A DNA stretch of 17,437 nucleotides, taken from positions 1-17,437 of the forward strand of contig JASAON010001371.1 of assembly GCA_030849065.1 (NCBI GenBank). Direction: 5' to 3'. Below the pieces are notes generated by a model that was not told the DNA's origin, made no database searches, and saw only the letters and a program-made list of their open reading frames with translations. A program made the position numbers and the translations under genes. Position 1 is the first letter of the stretch. Each line of letters begins with the position of its first letter. This DNA is from Jaenimonas drosophilae (taxonomy: Eukaryota > Euglenozoa > Kinetoplastea > Trypanosomatida > Trypanosomatidae). Shown here in pieces: positions 1 to 8,091 of this stretch.

Positions 1-1
1 T

Positions 2-3000
2 GCCCGTATTGCCGCAGGGTGCTCTCCAGGGGAGCATCTTGCACATACGCGACGTGGGCTGAAGAGCTACTTCAAGGATCATGGTGTAGATGATGCACTG
101 CGCACTGCCAACACCATTGATATGGAAGAGTATCATCAAGCGGAGTTGCGGCAGCGTGGAGCGGCAACGATGAAGGATATGGAGGAGCTGCGCTACGGTT
201 CGGTGGAGCAGATTCAGCGCAATGATCCATCGGTGCGTGCGATGCGGGCAGAAATGCTGAACATCATGGAGCGGTGGTTGAGCAGATCAACTACGACGGC
301 AGCCACGAAGCGTGAAGCGCACGCACCGACGTCGATGGAGCTCATCCATGTGCGGAATCGATCCAGCGCGAGCTACCTTGGTAAGAGCATCTCATCTCTG
401 GATATGGCTGCCACACCACCAATCAAGCATGAAAATGTGGGCATGAAGGGCGAGGGCTGCACAACTGAGGCTGGTGGGGATGATGCGGAGGATGTTGTCA
501 TGACCTACGAGTTGCTGGATCAGCTCGGTGCACGTCGGAGCTCTCAGTACGTGGCACAGCAACTATCTTTTGGTTCAGATGGTGGCGATGTCTTGGGCTG
601 CCGTGCTCCATCCTACTCACCATCGTCACATACACAATTTTCACTGGCTGTGCCGAATGCGCACGAAGATGTGCCAAGCTGGTCCGTGGATGATTGCGTT
701 GGATTTGGTCTGTGGGATGCTCAACACCAGTGGAAGTTGGTTGTTGCTGCTCGCATTGTGAAGCTCTCCCATGATGTGGTGCATCTGCAGCGCTTTGTTC
801 ATCTCCACGAGACACACTTGCGGGATGACGCTCGACGACTTGCACGTCGTGGTGCGTGGATGCTGCCATCATCTCCTCTGGAGGGAGAAGAAGATAATGC
901 CTGGAGGGCCATTCCCTGCGGGGAGTTGTGCTTGAGCTCCACCTGCACGTCCTACTCACGTGCGGTGTTGCAGAACCCCGCCACGGCAGCCATGGAGTTG
1001 TTGGCCTCTGAGGTGCTACTGATGATACGGCCGTTGTTGGTTGTGTTGAATGCATCATTATATTGCGATGCTGCGCACATTGATCGTCCAGGCACCTGCA
1101 CAACCGAGGAGAATGAAGATGAGGTGGTGCGTACATCCTCTTCACGTCGCACTCGTCTGGTGAGCTCCTCACCGCTGGATATTTTCTCCATGGTGCAAAT
1201 TCCCATTGTGTTGTGCCGCTACGTGTATGTGGATAGCTGCCAGCATTTGCTGCCGCTGACGACGATGACGCAACGCAAGCTGAGACGATCTGCACGGCGT
1301 GTGCGTGCTGTGATGAGAAGCAGCCATTATACTAGTGCTGACGTTGCACCACCGAAACAGACGTTGTTGAGCACATCGCTTCCACTAACTTCACGGGAGG
1401 AAGTGGTGCAGTCCGTATCCACGCCATTCTCCTCTCAGCGTGCGTTGTTTCTCAAACAACCGGAGCTTCTCTGGGCCGATGATGTTCCGTCGTCTCATTC
1501 ATCCAGCAGTGCTCTGGATGAGGTGGACGATGAGGATGCGCAACTTCCCACTGCGTCTGTGCAGATGGTGAAGCGCAGTGTGAGCAAAAGTGAAGAAGAG
1601 TGTGTTTTGCATGAGACTAGTGCTGTGGCACACACACCAAAGGAAGAAGCCATGGCCGTGGATGAGCTCGCCACACAAGTCCTCTCAGGTCCAAGTGTGT
1701 GCTCCATCAACTCGAACCTCTCCATGGCGCAGCAACTTTCCATGATGCCGTCGATGGAGGACGTTGAATTGGTGGGCTCATCGCTAACTTCGGTGGAGGT
1801 ACTCAGCCCCCCACAACAAGCAGCACAAGTACAAGCACAACACCCTATTGATGCTGCATCTCGCTGCATCGTTGAGAGTGAGTTGGGCATGCACGTGGAT
1901 GGCCTCCCCACACCACACCTCATCACGCGAGACACCGGAACCGGTACCCCCCGGATGCAGATTGATGCCTCAACGTGGCCAGTTGCTTCTTGTCGGTCAG
2001 TGAGAAGCACCACAAAAATGGAACACAACGACGGTGATGATGATGATGAAGATGAGGAAGAACCACTTCCGTTGTTGCGGCGGCTTCAGGACCGCAGTGT
2101 CACAGCACCGGTGCGTCGGGATGGCCCACCTACCAGCAAACCACCCACGTCAGCACCCGCTACTGGTGTGGCGGCGACGCAGGAAGGCATCTTCCGCGCT
2201 CAGCTCCATGTGCGTGTGTTGCTGCTCGAGGTGATGAGCGATCGCAGAGCGGGTGTGGCGGAGGTTGCTGCTGATACCATCGTGGCAGTGGCGCTCGGCC
2301 AGGCGGAGAGCCACCGCGATTCCATTGGCGTGTGCCTCTATGCCGTGGATGCCTCCCGAAAACGCAGGGGTGCGCCATCCATAAATGATGTGGAGGTACT
2401 CTCCTCATCTATCGAGGTGGTGTGGCTGCGATCAGAACGTGAGCTTCTTCACCGCGTCTGTCTTGCTATACGCCACTACGATCCTGATTTGCTTCTCTCG
2501 TGGGAGGGATATAAGTTTGGTCTCGGCCTCCTCACGCTACGCTACCGGTTGGTGCTCGATCGCAGTCTGTGCCGAGACCTCTCACGATGCCGGCCACCCC
2601 CACTTCCCGCACCAACACGGTCGTGGAAGGATAAGAAGGAAGGAAGCATGAAGAAGGAGGTGAAGATGGAGGAGATGGATGAGGAGCATGGAGTATCGCC
2701 ACCATCATCTTCATCATCATCCAACAACTCCGCTGTTACGACAGAGGAGGATGAGGAACCGCTGGATAGCACAGATGCAGCCAAGTCTCGCGTACCTCCG
2801 TGGCGCAAACAACAACCACCCACCAGAACCACCACCACAAGTGAGGATGCTCCTACACGCACACCCTTCGCTTATGCCCGACGATTTGGCGCCAACGTGC
2901 GCATCACCGGACGCGTGTGCTCCAGCATCGGCAAGGATCTGCGCAAAGAGATCAAACTCACCTCCTACACCCTCCAGAACCTCCACCAACACCTCTTTGG

Positions 3001-5434
3001 TGTGCCTCTCCCCTACTTCAGCCTTGTAGCCCTTGCAGCGCTCTTCCGTGGTGATGCAAATCCTGACGAAGTTGTGGCCACACGTACCGTGGCACTGCGC
3101 TACCTCGCTACACAAGTCATGTGCACCCATCGTGTTGCTCGTACGGTGCACTACTACAGCAAAGCGCTGGAGTTTTCGCGCATGTACGGCATCTTGGTGG
3201 AGGAGGTTCTAACGCGTGGCAGCCAATTCCGCGTGGAGGCATCGCTACACCGCATGGCTCTCCCACAAGGCTATGCGCTCTTGGCCCCAAGCCGTACGAT
3301 GGTGATGCAGCAGCCACGCATTCACTGCGTGCCGCTCATTATGCAGCCCCGCAATGACTTTTACCGCGAGGATCCAATTGTGGTGCTCGACTTCCGGAGC
3401 TTGTACCCGAGCATCATCATGGCCTACAACCTCTGCTACAGCACATGCCTTGGGGTGGTGCAGGCCAAGCCACGTGGCCGATTGGGTGTGTTGCCACACT
3501 TTCAGTACGACCTCCACGCGCTGCATAAGTGGGTGGCAGATGAAGGGGAGATCGGAGAGGCGCTGGGCTCCATCATCAGCCCCAATGGGGTGTTGTTTGT
3601 GCAGCCGCACGTTCGTGAAGGTGTATTGGCGCAGCTCCTCCGCCACATCCTTAATACACGCTTTCAAGTACAAGCCGCTCTCCAACACGTGGCAGAACCG
3701 CATGACGATGTGGTGATGCAACGATCGCTCGATGATCAGCAATTGGCGCTGAAGATGTTGGCCAACGTCTCGTACGGCTACACGGCCGCCTCTTTTTCTG
3801 GACGTATGCCATGCGTGCACCTCGCTGAGGCGGTGGTATCACTCGGCCGCCAAACACTCGAACGGGCGGTGGAGCTCATCCGACGCAACTCCACGTGGGG
3901 TGCGGAGGTGGTCTATGGTGATACCGACTCCATCTTCTTGCGCTTGCGTGGGCGGAACAAGGCTGAGGCCTTTGATGTTGGCAACGCCATCGCAGCGGCC
4001 ATCACCGCCGCCAATCCATCGCCCATCCGGCTTCAGATGGAGAAGGTGCTGCTGCCCTGCATGCTCCTCGTGAAGAAGCGCTATGTCGGGTATGCATGGT
4101 TCAGCCCGGACCAACGTACGCCAAAGTGGTTGGCCAAGGGCATCGAAACGGTACGGCGCGATCAGTGTGGCCTCACGGCCCAACTCACGGAGATGCTCAT
4201 ACGAAAGCTCTTTGACGGTGCCCCAGTGGCTGCGCTGCGCTCTGCCTATCATGCCGCTGTGTTGCGGCTCCAACGCGGTGCGTGTAGCCCGATGGACTGC
4301 ATCTTTCGTCGTGGAGTGAAGCTCGGGAGGTACACCGATGATGCTCATTTACCGCCCGCCGCACGCTTGGCGTTGCGGAGGATGGAAACAGATCTCTCCA
4401 TGACCCCTTATTGGGGTGAGCGTATGCCCTATGTTGTGGTGCACCGCATCGATTCTCACCAACTCAGAGACCAAGTCGTGCATCCAGACGTGTTCGCGTA
4501 CGTCGATGAGGCGGAGGTGGCCATCAACGTGGGCTACTACGTGGAGCGGCACATCAATCCCACTCTGAATCGCATCTTGTATCTGATCGGGGTGAGCTGT
4601 ACCAAGTGGTATGCGCAGATGCCACGGCCACGGCAGTGGATGGAGCAGATGGAGGAGGAAGGTTGGCGGTGGAGAAGGGCGCCGCGTGTGGTGGCCGCGG
4701 TGATGGCGCGACGCAAACGTGTGCGGGAGGCTGGCGAGGAAGAGGAGGGCCACCCAACCGCGCCAGCTCATGGATGTGAGGAGGAGCCCGTTGTTGTGAT
4801 GGATGCCACGCAGCGCTTCCCGACACAGATGGTGGTGGAGGAAGTGATGGATCCTACACAACGCCCACCTCCGCGCATCGCCACACGCGAACAGAACCGC
4901 ACGCTCGACGCCTTTTGCACAAGACAGCGCTGCGTGGTGTGCCATCATGGCCTCCTCTTCAGCCGGAGGAGAGCTCCTGGCGATGAGAGCACGGATATTG
5001 ATGATGATGCAGCTCCACCCGTGTGTGAGGCGTGTTGGCGCTCTCCACAGCAAACGTACCTCACCATCATCATGCGATGCCGGCGTGTTGCTCTTCGGCT
5101 GCATGAAGCGGAGCAGGCGTGCCTCCTCTGTATCGGCAGCAGTGGCACCGTTGGTGGCCCTGGTTGGATCGATGCACGCACGAAGCTGCCAAGTATTCCA
5201 GACCTTGAAGATGTGGTGCCATCACGTGGAGGTGCTGTGGCAGTGCCTCGCCATCTTGGACGCGCAGTGGTGAGCTCCCGCAGCGCCTCACTCTTGGGCA
5301 CCACCGTTGGCTGCCAATCCATGGATTGCGAGCTGCCCTTCACCAAGAAACGTCTCGTGTTGTTGCTGCGGCAGTTGCAGGCGTTGCAGGAGTCCCTGGG
5401 GCACTGCTTGATGCCACCATCAGTGAAGAAGTAG
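2..5434 (+). CDS. REV3: DNA polymerase zeta catalytic subunit REV3 (5' end missing)
   Basis: Family-B DNA polymerase that extends past lesions in translesion synthesis, in the nucleus with REV7. The frame is open from base 2 to the TAG at 5432, so the true start lies upstream; the first visible Met is at 122 (residue 1 here). Seen: motif A DFRSLYPSI (1090-1098), motif B K1211 to G1219 followed by the Rev3-like SFSGRMPC, motif C YGDTDS (1265-1270), KKRY (1318-1321), and GIETVRRD. Before motif A, GSQFRVE and CVPLIMQP also fit Rev3. The exonuclease domain is degenerate: E703 stands in an L-L-E context and the ExoII region (787-802) lacks the usual Asp, as expected for non-proofreading Rev3. A roughly 90-residue Ser/Glu/Lys/Thr-rich insert lies between ExoII and ExoIII. 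The C-terminus has CysA (C1604, C1607, C1635, C1638) and CysB (C1667, C1670, C1731, C1736). The first 650 residues are mostly divergent or disordered, and I could not place the N-terminal polymerase domain. Confidence 0.96.
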   Translation, partial: ARIAAGCSPGEHLAHTRRGLKSYFKDHGVDDALRTANTIDMEEYHQAELRQRGAATMKDMEELRYGSVEQIQRNDPSVRAMRAEMLNIMERWLSRSTTTAATKREAHAPTSMELIHVRNRSSASYLGKSISSLDMAATPPIKHENVGMKGEGCTTEAGGDDAEDVVMTYELLDQLGARRSSQYVAQQLSFGSDGGDVLGCRAPSYSPSSHTQFSLAVPNAHEDVPSWSVDDCVGFGLWDAQHQWKLVVAARIVKLSHDVVHLQRFVHLHETHLRDDARRLARRGAWMLPSSPLEGEEDNAWRAIPCGELCLSSTCTSYSRAVLQNPATAAMELLASEVLLMIRPLLVVLNASLYCDAAHIDRPGTCTTEENEDEVVRTSSSRRTRLVSSSPLDIFSMVQIPIVLCRYVYVDSCQHLLPLTTMTQRKLRRSARRVRAVMRSSHYTSADVAPPKQTLLSTSLPLTSREEVVQSVSTPFSSQRALFLKQPELLWADDVPSSHSSSSALDEVDDEDAQLPTASVQMVKRSVSKSEEECVLHETSAVAHTPKEEAMAVDELATQVLSGPSVCSINSNLSMAQQLSMMPSMEDVELVGSSLTSVEVLSPPQQAAQVQAQHPIDAASRCIVESELGMHVDGLPTPHLITRDTGTGTPRMQIDASTWPVASCRSVRSTTKMEHNDGDDDDEDEEEPLPLLRRLQDRSVTAPVRRDGPPTSKPPTSAPATGVAATQEGIFRAQLHVRVLLLEVMSDRRAGVAEVAADTIVAVALGQAESHRDSIGVCLYAVDASRKRRGAPSINDVEVLSSSIEVVWLRSERELLHRVCLAIRHYDPDLLLSWEGYKFGLGLLTLRYRLVLDRSLCRDLSRCRPPPLPAPTRSWKDKKEGSMKKEVKMEEMDEEHGVSPPSSSSSSNNSAVTTEEDEEPLDSTDAAKSRVPPWRKQQPPTRTTTTSEDAPTRTPFAYARRFGANVRITGRVCSSIGKDLRKEIKLTSYTLQNLHQHLFGVPLPYFSLVALAALFRGDANPDEVVATRTVALRYLATQVMCTHRVARTVHYYSKALEFSRMYGILVEEVLTRGSQFRVEASLHRMALPQGYALLAPSRTMVMQQPRIHCVPLIMQPRNDFYREDPIVVLDFRSLYPSIIMAYNLCYSTCLGVVQAKPRGRLGVLPHFQYDLHALHKWVADEGEIGEALGSIISPNGVLFVQPHVREGVLAQLLRHILNTRFQVQAALQHVAEPHDDVVMQRSLDDQQLALKMLANVSYGYTAASFSGRMPCVHLAEAVVSLGRQTLERAVELIRRNSTWGAEVVYGDTDSIFLRLRGRNKAEAFDVGNAIAAAITAANPSPIRLQMEKVLLPCMLLVKKRYVGYAWFSPDQRTPKWLAKGIETVRRDQCGLTAQLTEMLIRKLFDGAPVAALRSAYHAAVLRLQRGACSPMDCIFRRGVKLGRYTDDAHLPPAARLALRRMETDLSMTPYWGERMPYVVVHRIDSHQLRDQVVHPDVFAYVDEAEVAINVGYYVERHINPTLNRILYLIGVSCTKWYAQMPRPRQWMEQMEEEGWRWRRAPRVVAAVMARRKRVREAGEEEEGHPTAPAHGCEEEPVVVMDATQRFPTQMVVEEVMDPTQRPPPRIATREQNRTLDAFCTRQRCVVCHHGLLFSRRRAPGDESTDIDDDAAPPVCEACWRSPQQTYLTIIMRCRRVALRLHEAEQACLLCIGSSGTVGGPGWIDARTKLPSIPDLEDVVPSRGGAVAVPRHLGRAVVSSRSASLLGTTVGCQSMDCELPFTKKRLVLLLRQLQALQESLGHCLMPPSVKK

Positions 5435-5478
5435 CTTTGTGCTGAGACGATGGCGGGCTTCTCATCAATTGGTGCTGC

Positions 5479-5498
5479 TGATGATGATGATGATGATG
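5479..5498. repeat. (TGA)n microsatellite
   Basis: Six TGA units lie in the REV3 3' flank, between the REV3 stop and the polypyrimidine tract of the next gene. This is one of several trinucleotide runs in the gaps of this window. Confidence 0.85.
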
Positions 5499-5524
5499 CC
5501 ACAAATGTGGTACGAGCTAACCAA

Positions 5525-5650
5525 CCTTTCCTCTTTTCACTTATTTGTGCCGTGCTGTACATATGCTTTCTCATTGGAAAACATCTAATCTTCTCCGTTG
5601 CGTGTGCTCTGATTCATGAGTAGTATCATATTGTTGGGGTTTCCTTCTAG
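5525..5650 (+). promoter_or_regulatory. Polypyrimidine tract and candidate trans-splice acceptors for gene 2
   Basis: A pyrimidine-rich tract (5525-5547) and a second weaker one (5590-5615) are followed by no AG until 5619-5620 and 5622-5623. A third, very local tract ends in TTCTAG at 5650, one base before the ATG at 5652. Any of these acceptors would leave the upstream ATG at 5616 out of the mRNA. Known: in kinetoplastids the spliced leader is usually joined at the first AG after a polypyrimidine tract. Which AG is used here is inference. Confidence 0.5.
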
Positions 5651-5651
5651 T

Positions 5652-7787
5652 ATGGCTCCACGATTGCTGCAGCAGCGTGGCAGGAACATGTGGTGTGGCC
5701 GTCATTCCTCCATCATTCCATACAAACACATCTTTGCCAACAGTCGCAACGTTTGCTTTCATGCCACCTCCATCACTCGCTGCGCCACAACAACACCATC
5801 CGCAACGGAGCTAACCACGGCTTCTGTGGAGGCGTGGGCCACTGAAGCACCCTTCTTGGCATCGCTGGTGAATCCACCCGAGACGGTGGCGTTGGAAGAC
5901 GCCACACGGACGTACCGCACGATGGATGTGGTGGAGCCCTGCCACGTCTACGACCCACACCAGCCAAACTGTTCTCATGCAGCAGCAGAGGAAGACGAAG
6001 AGGGTCTGATGATGATGAGCTCGAATGATGTTGTTGGCCCCATCAAAAAGGCACACGCCGATGGGCGCTTATGGATGCACGTTGCCGCCGCCACGGAGGA
6101 GGAGCGTGCGGCCAACCAACCGCCGGCGTGGTTTGAGAAGATGTGCCGCGACCTCTTCTTCCGTCGTGGGGCGGAGGAGGAGGAAGTGAAGCTCGATGCT
6201 GTGGCAGCGGCTAGCGATCCGCACACCGCGGCCTCTTCACGTGGTGGGGCATCATCATCATCATTATCACAGTCATCATCATCGCAACGCTCATCTGTGC
6301 CGGATGAGGTGGATCCTTACTTGTGGCTGCCCTTTGATTTGCTTGACGTGCCAAAGTATGAGGTGGGGCCCTACACCTTTCCATCCACCGCGACCTACAC
6401 CACAGCTCAACGCCTGCAGCTCTGCCTCGGCCGGCCCCAGGCGGAGTTTGTGTGTATCGGCACCAGCTACGCCTTCCCGCAACGGTGGCAGATTCCCACC
6501 TCGATGGGAACCGAACCCGTGCGCCTCCTCATTGACCCCAGCTGCCCGGCCCCGGTGGTGTTTGTGCAGCTCTCGCCTGACTTCCCACCAGCGATGTGGC
6601 TGCCAGTGCAGGGCAATGCTGCCGCCATCCGACGTGTGTTGAGCGATTTTGCTGGCATGGCAGCGCTGCATCGCGATGCTCATCACGCCTACTTTGAGGA
6701 ACGCTACGCCACCGCTCGACGAGTGATGGAGCTCCAACGTCTTCCATGTCGGGATGAGGGAGATGTGCTGCGCTACATGGCCTTTGATGCACGCAACACC
6801 CTCTACCAAGATGCCCCACTGCGAGAGTACCGCCATCAGCAAGAGTTTTTCCTGGGTGAGTACGACGACCCAGAGCGTTTGCTCGAGCATCTGGATCTGT
6901 GCCCCTTCCTCTTTTCAATCCCACATCTTCGCACCGTGGTGGATCCGCACGCGGAGCACATGATACCAACCATTGAGGGCCCAGGTGTGGCCACCTCCTT
7001 GTACCGCTGCATCTACTCCAAGGCCCTTCTTCTTGTGAGCGTGCAGCTATCCGCAGAGGTGAAGTTGCCACCACAAGACCCTGAAGCCTTTGTTTTTATG
7101 TGGAAGGATTCTCAGGTGCAGCCCAAGATGAAGATTCCTGTTTTCGTGCGTGTGTTGTGGCCCGACCACACACGCATGGCAGCGGGTGGCCGCATCAACC
7201 GACGCATCAACCACATGATTGGTGGTGAATTTGCCCATGACGTGCCTGTGGATGCCGTCATGGCAGTGGTCTATGCGATGCAGTGGGCAGGCCAGCTCCA
7301 TCACTTGTGCGGGGTGCAAGGTATGCGGCAACGGGTGGCGGCGCTGATGGCAGCCGCACAACTGCCAGAGCCACCCAAGCTCTATCCAGGCACGCGTGAA
7401 GTGCCCAATCCGGAATACACGAACGCCGAACGGTTGGGGATGCATCTGCAGTACCTGAGCCAACTTGGAGATCCGGATATTGCCGAGACGATTGAGGCCA
7501 CACTGCCACATGCCAGCGCACCGGTACGGATGGGTTGTGCCAAGGCCGCCCTCATTGCGGGTGAACGTGAGCTCTTCCGTCGCATTGTATCCAGTGAGCC
7601 ACCTGGACGCATGCAGCTCTACATGACGAAGATGGTTCGTAAGCGCAAGACACGGGATCTGGTGGATCCAGAACCACGGTTGTTGGAGGATCAGTACGAG
7701 ATGGCAGCACCGCTGTGGACGAAGAGGGGCACTCGGATCGATCGCAACACACTCGAAGGCTCCGTGGATGCTGCTCGCCTGCGCTAA
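5652..7787 (+). CDS. Unrecognised mitochondrial protein, 711 aa, HEAT-like C-terminal region
   Basis: I do not recognise this gene. The start at 5652 is chosen because the in-frame ATG at 5616 lies upstream of every AG that follows the polypyrimidine tract; using 5616 would add 12 residues. From 5652 the first 50 or so residues have many Arg plus Lys/His and no Asp or Glu, the mark of a mitochondrial matrix presequence. Residues about 115-180 are acidic, and about 197-220 form a Ser-rich linker (coded by TCA repeats). The middle (about 225-570) is folded-looking, aromatic- and Pro-rich, with no transmembrane segment. Residues about 591-655 form helical pairs resembling HEAT repeats, followed by a very basic stretch (KMVRKRKTRD). 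A role in the mitoribosome or its assembly, or in mitochondrial RNA metabolism, is possible but is guesswork. The coding-like composition over its whole length makes the gene itself secure. Confidence 0.82.
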   Translation: MAPRLLQQRGRNMWCGRHSSIIPYKHIFANSRNVCFHATSITRCATTTPSATELTTASVEAWATEAPFLASLVNPPETVALEDATRTYRTMDVVEPCHVYDPHQPNCSHAAAEEDEEGLMMMSSNDVVGPIKKAHADGRLWMHVAAATEEERAANQPPAWFEKMCRDLFFRRGAEEEEVKLDAVAAASDPHTAASSRGGASSSSLSQSSSSQRSSVPDEVDPYLWLPFDLLDVPKYEVGPYTFPSTATYTTAQRLQLCLGRPQAEFVCIGTSYAFPQRWQIPTSMGTEPVRLLIDPSCPAPVVFVQLSPDFPPAMWLPVQGNAAAIRRVLSDFAGMAALHRDAHHAYFEERYATARRVMELQRLPCRDEGDVLRYMAFDARNTLYQDAPLREYRHQQEFFLGEYDDPERLLEHLDLCPFLFSIPHLRTVVDPHAEHMIPTIEGPGVATSLYRCIYSKALLLVSVQLSAEVKLPPQDPEAFVFMWKDSQVQPKMKIPVFVRVLWPDHTRMAAGGRINRRINHMIGGEFAHDVPVDAVMAVVYAMQWAGQLHHLCGVQGMRQRVAALMAAAQLPEPPKLYPGTREVPNPEYTNAERLGMHLQYLSQLGDPDIAETIEATLPHASAPVRMGCAKAALIAGERELFRRIVSSEPPGRMQLYMTKMVRKRKTRDLVDPEPRLLEDQYEMAAPLWTKRGTRIDRNTLEGSVDAARLR

Positions 7788-8091
7788 GTTGTTTTGCGTC
7801 GCGGACACAAACATGGCGTGGTAGTATCACCTGGTACTTGGATGTTTGTGTTGCCACATTCCAACGTACCTCACAGAATACCGTGGTGGCCTTCACTAAG
7901 CTGGCGCCTAACTAACGTTCTTGTCTTGTGTACGTCTCTCGATGCTATCTGTGCTCCATCTCTGAATGAGTGGATGTCATTATCATCGCTCATGCTCTCT
8001 CTCTCTCTCTTTCATCTTTTTTTCCACATAATTGAAGTTGTTGTGGCCCTGATCAAACCACACACACCACATACACTCAAGCTGCGCAAGA
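7788..8091 (+). other. Intergenic region between gene 2 and ELP3
   Basis: This 304-base gap holds no supportable gene. The first 200 bases are the presumed 3' UTR of gene 2. The rest is the (CT)n polypyrimidine tract, acceptor AG and 54-base leader of the ELP3 gene. Confidence 0.7.
7995..8037 (+). promoter_or_regulatory. Polypyrimidine tract and trans-splice acceptor for ELP3
   Basis: Eight CT units (7995-8010) run into a T-rich tract to about 8025, and the first AG after it is at 8036-8037. The predicted leader, 8038-8091, contains no ATG before the ELP3 start at 8092. This is the cleanest acceptor in the window. Confidence 0.75.

Noticed and set aside
122..124. Met at 122 as the true REV3 start
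   Set aside because: The frame is open upstream to base 2 with protein-like sequence and no acceptor between, so the gene begins before the window.
498..1295. 265-codon frame on the - strand within REV3, and other long antisense frames (for example 3245-3820, 4349-5104, 6291-6890, 7047-7814, 8533-9282)
   Set aside because: They lie opposite well-supported genes, show no recognisable motifs, and their His/Arg/Ser-rich translations mirror the codon bias of the sense strand.
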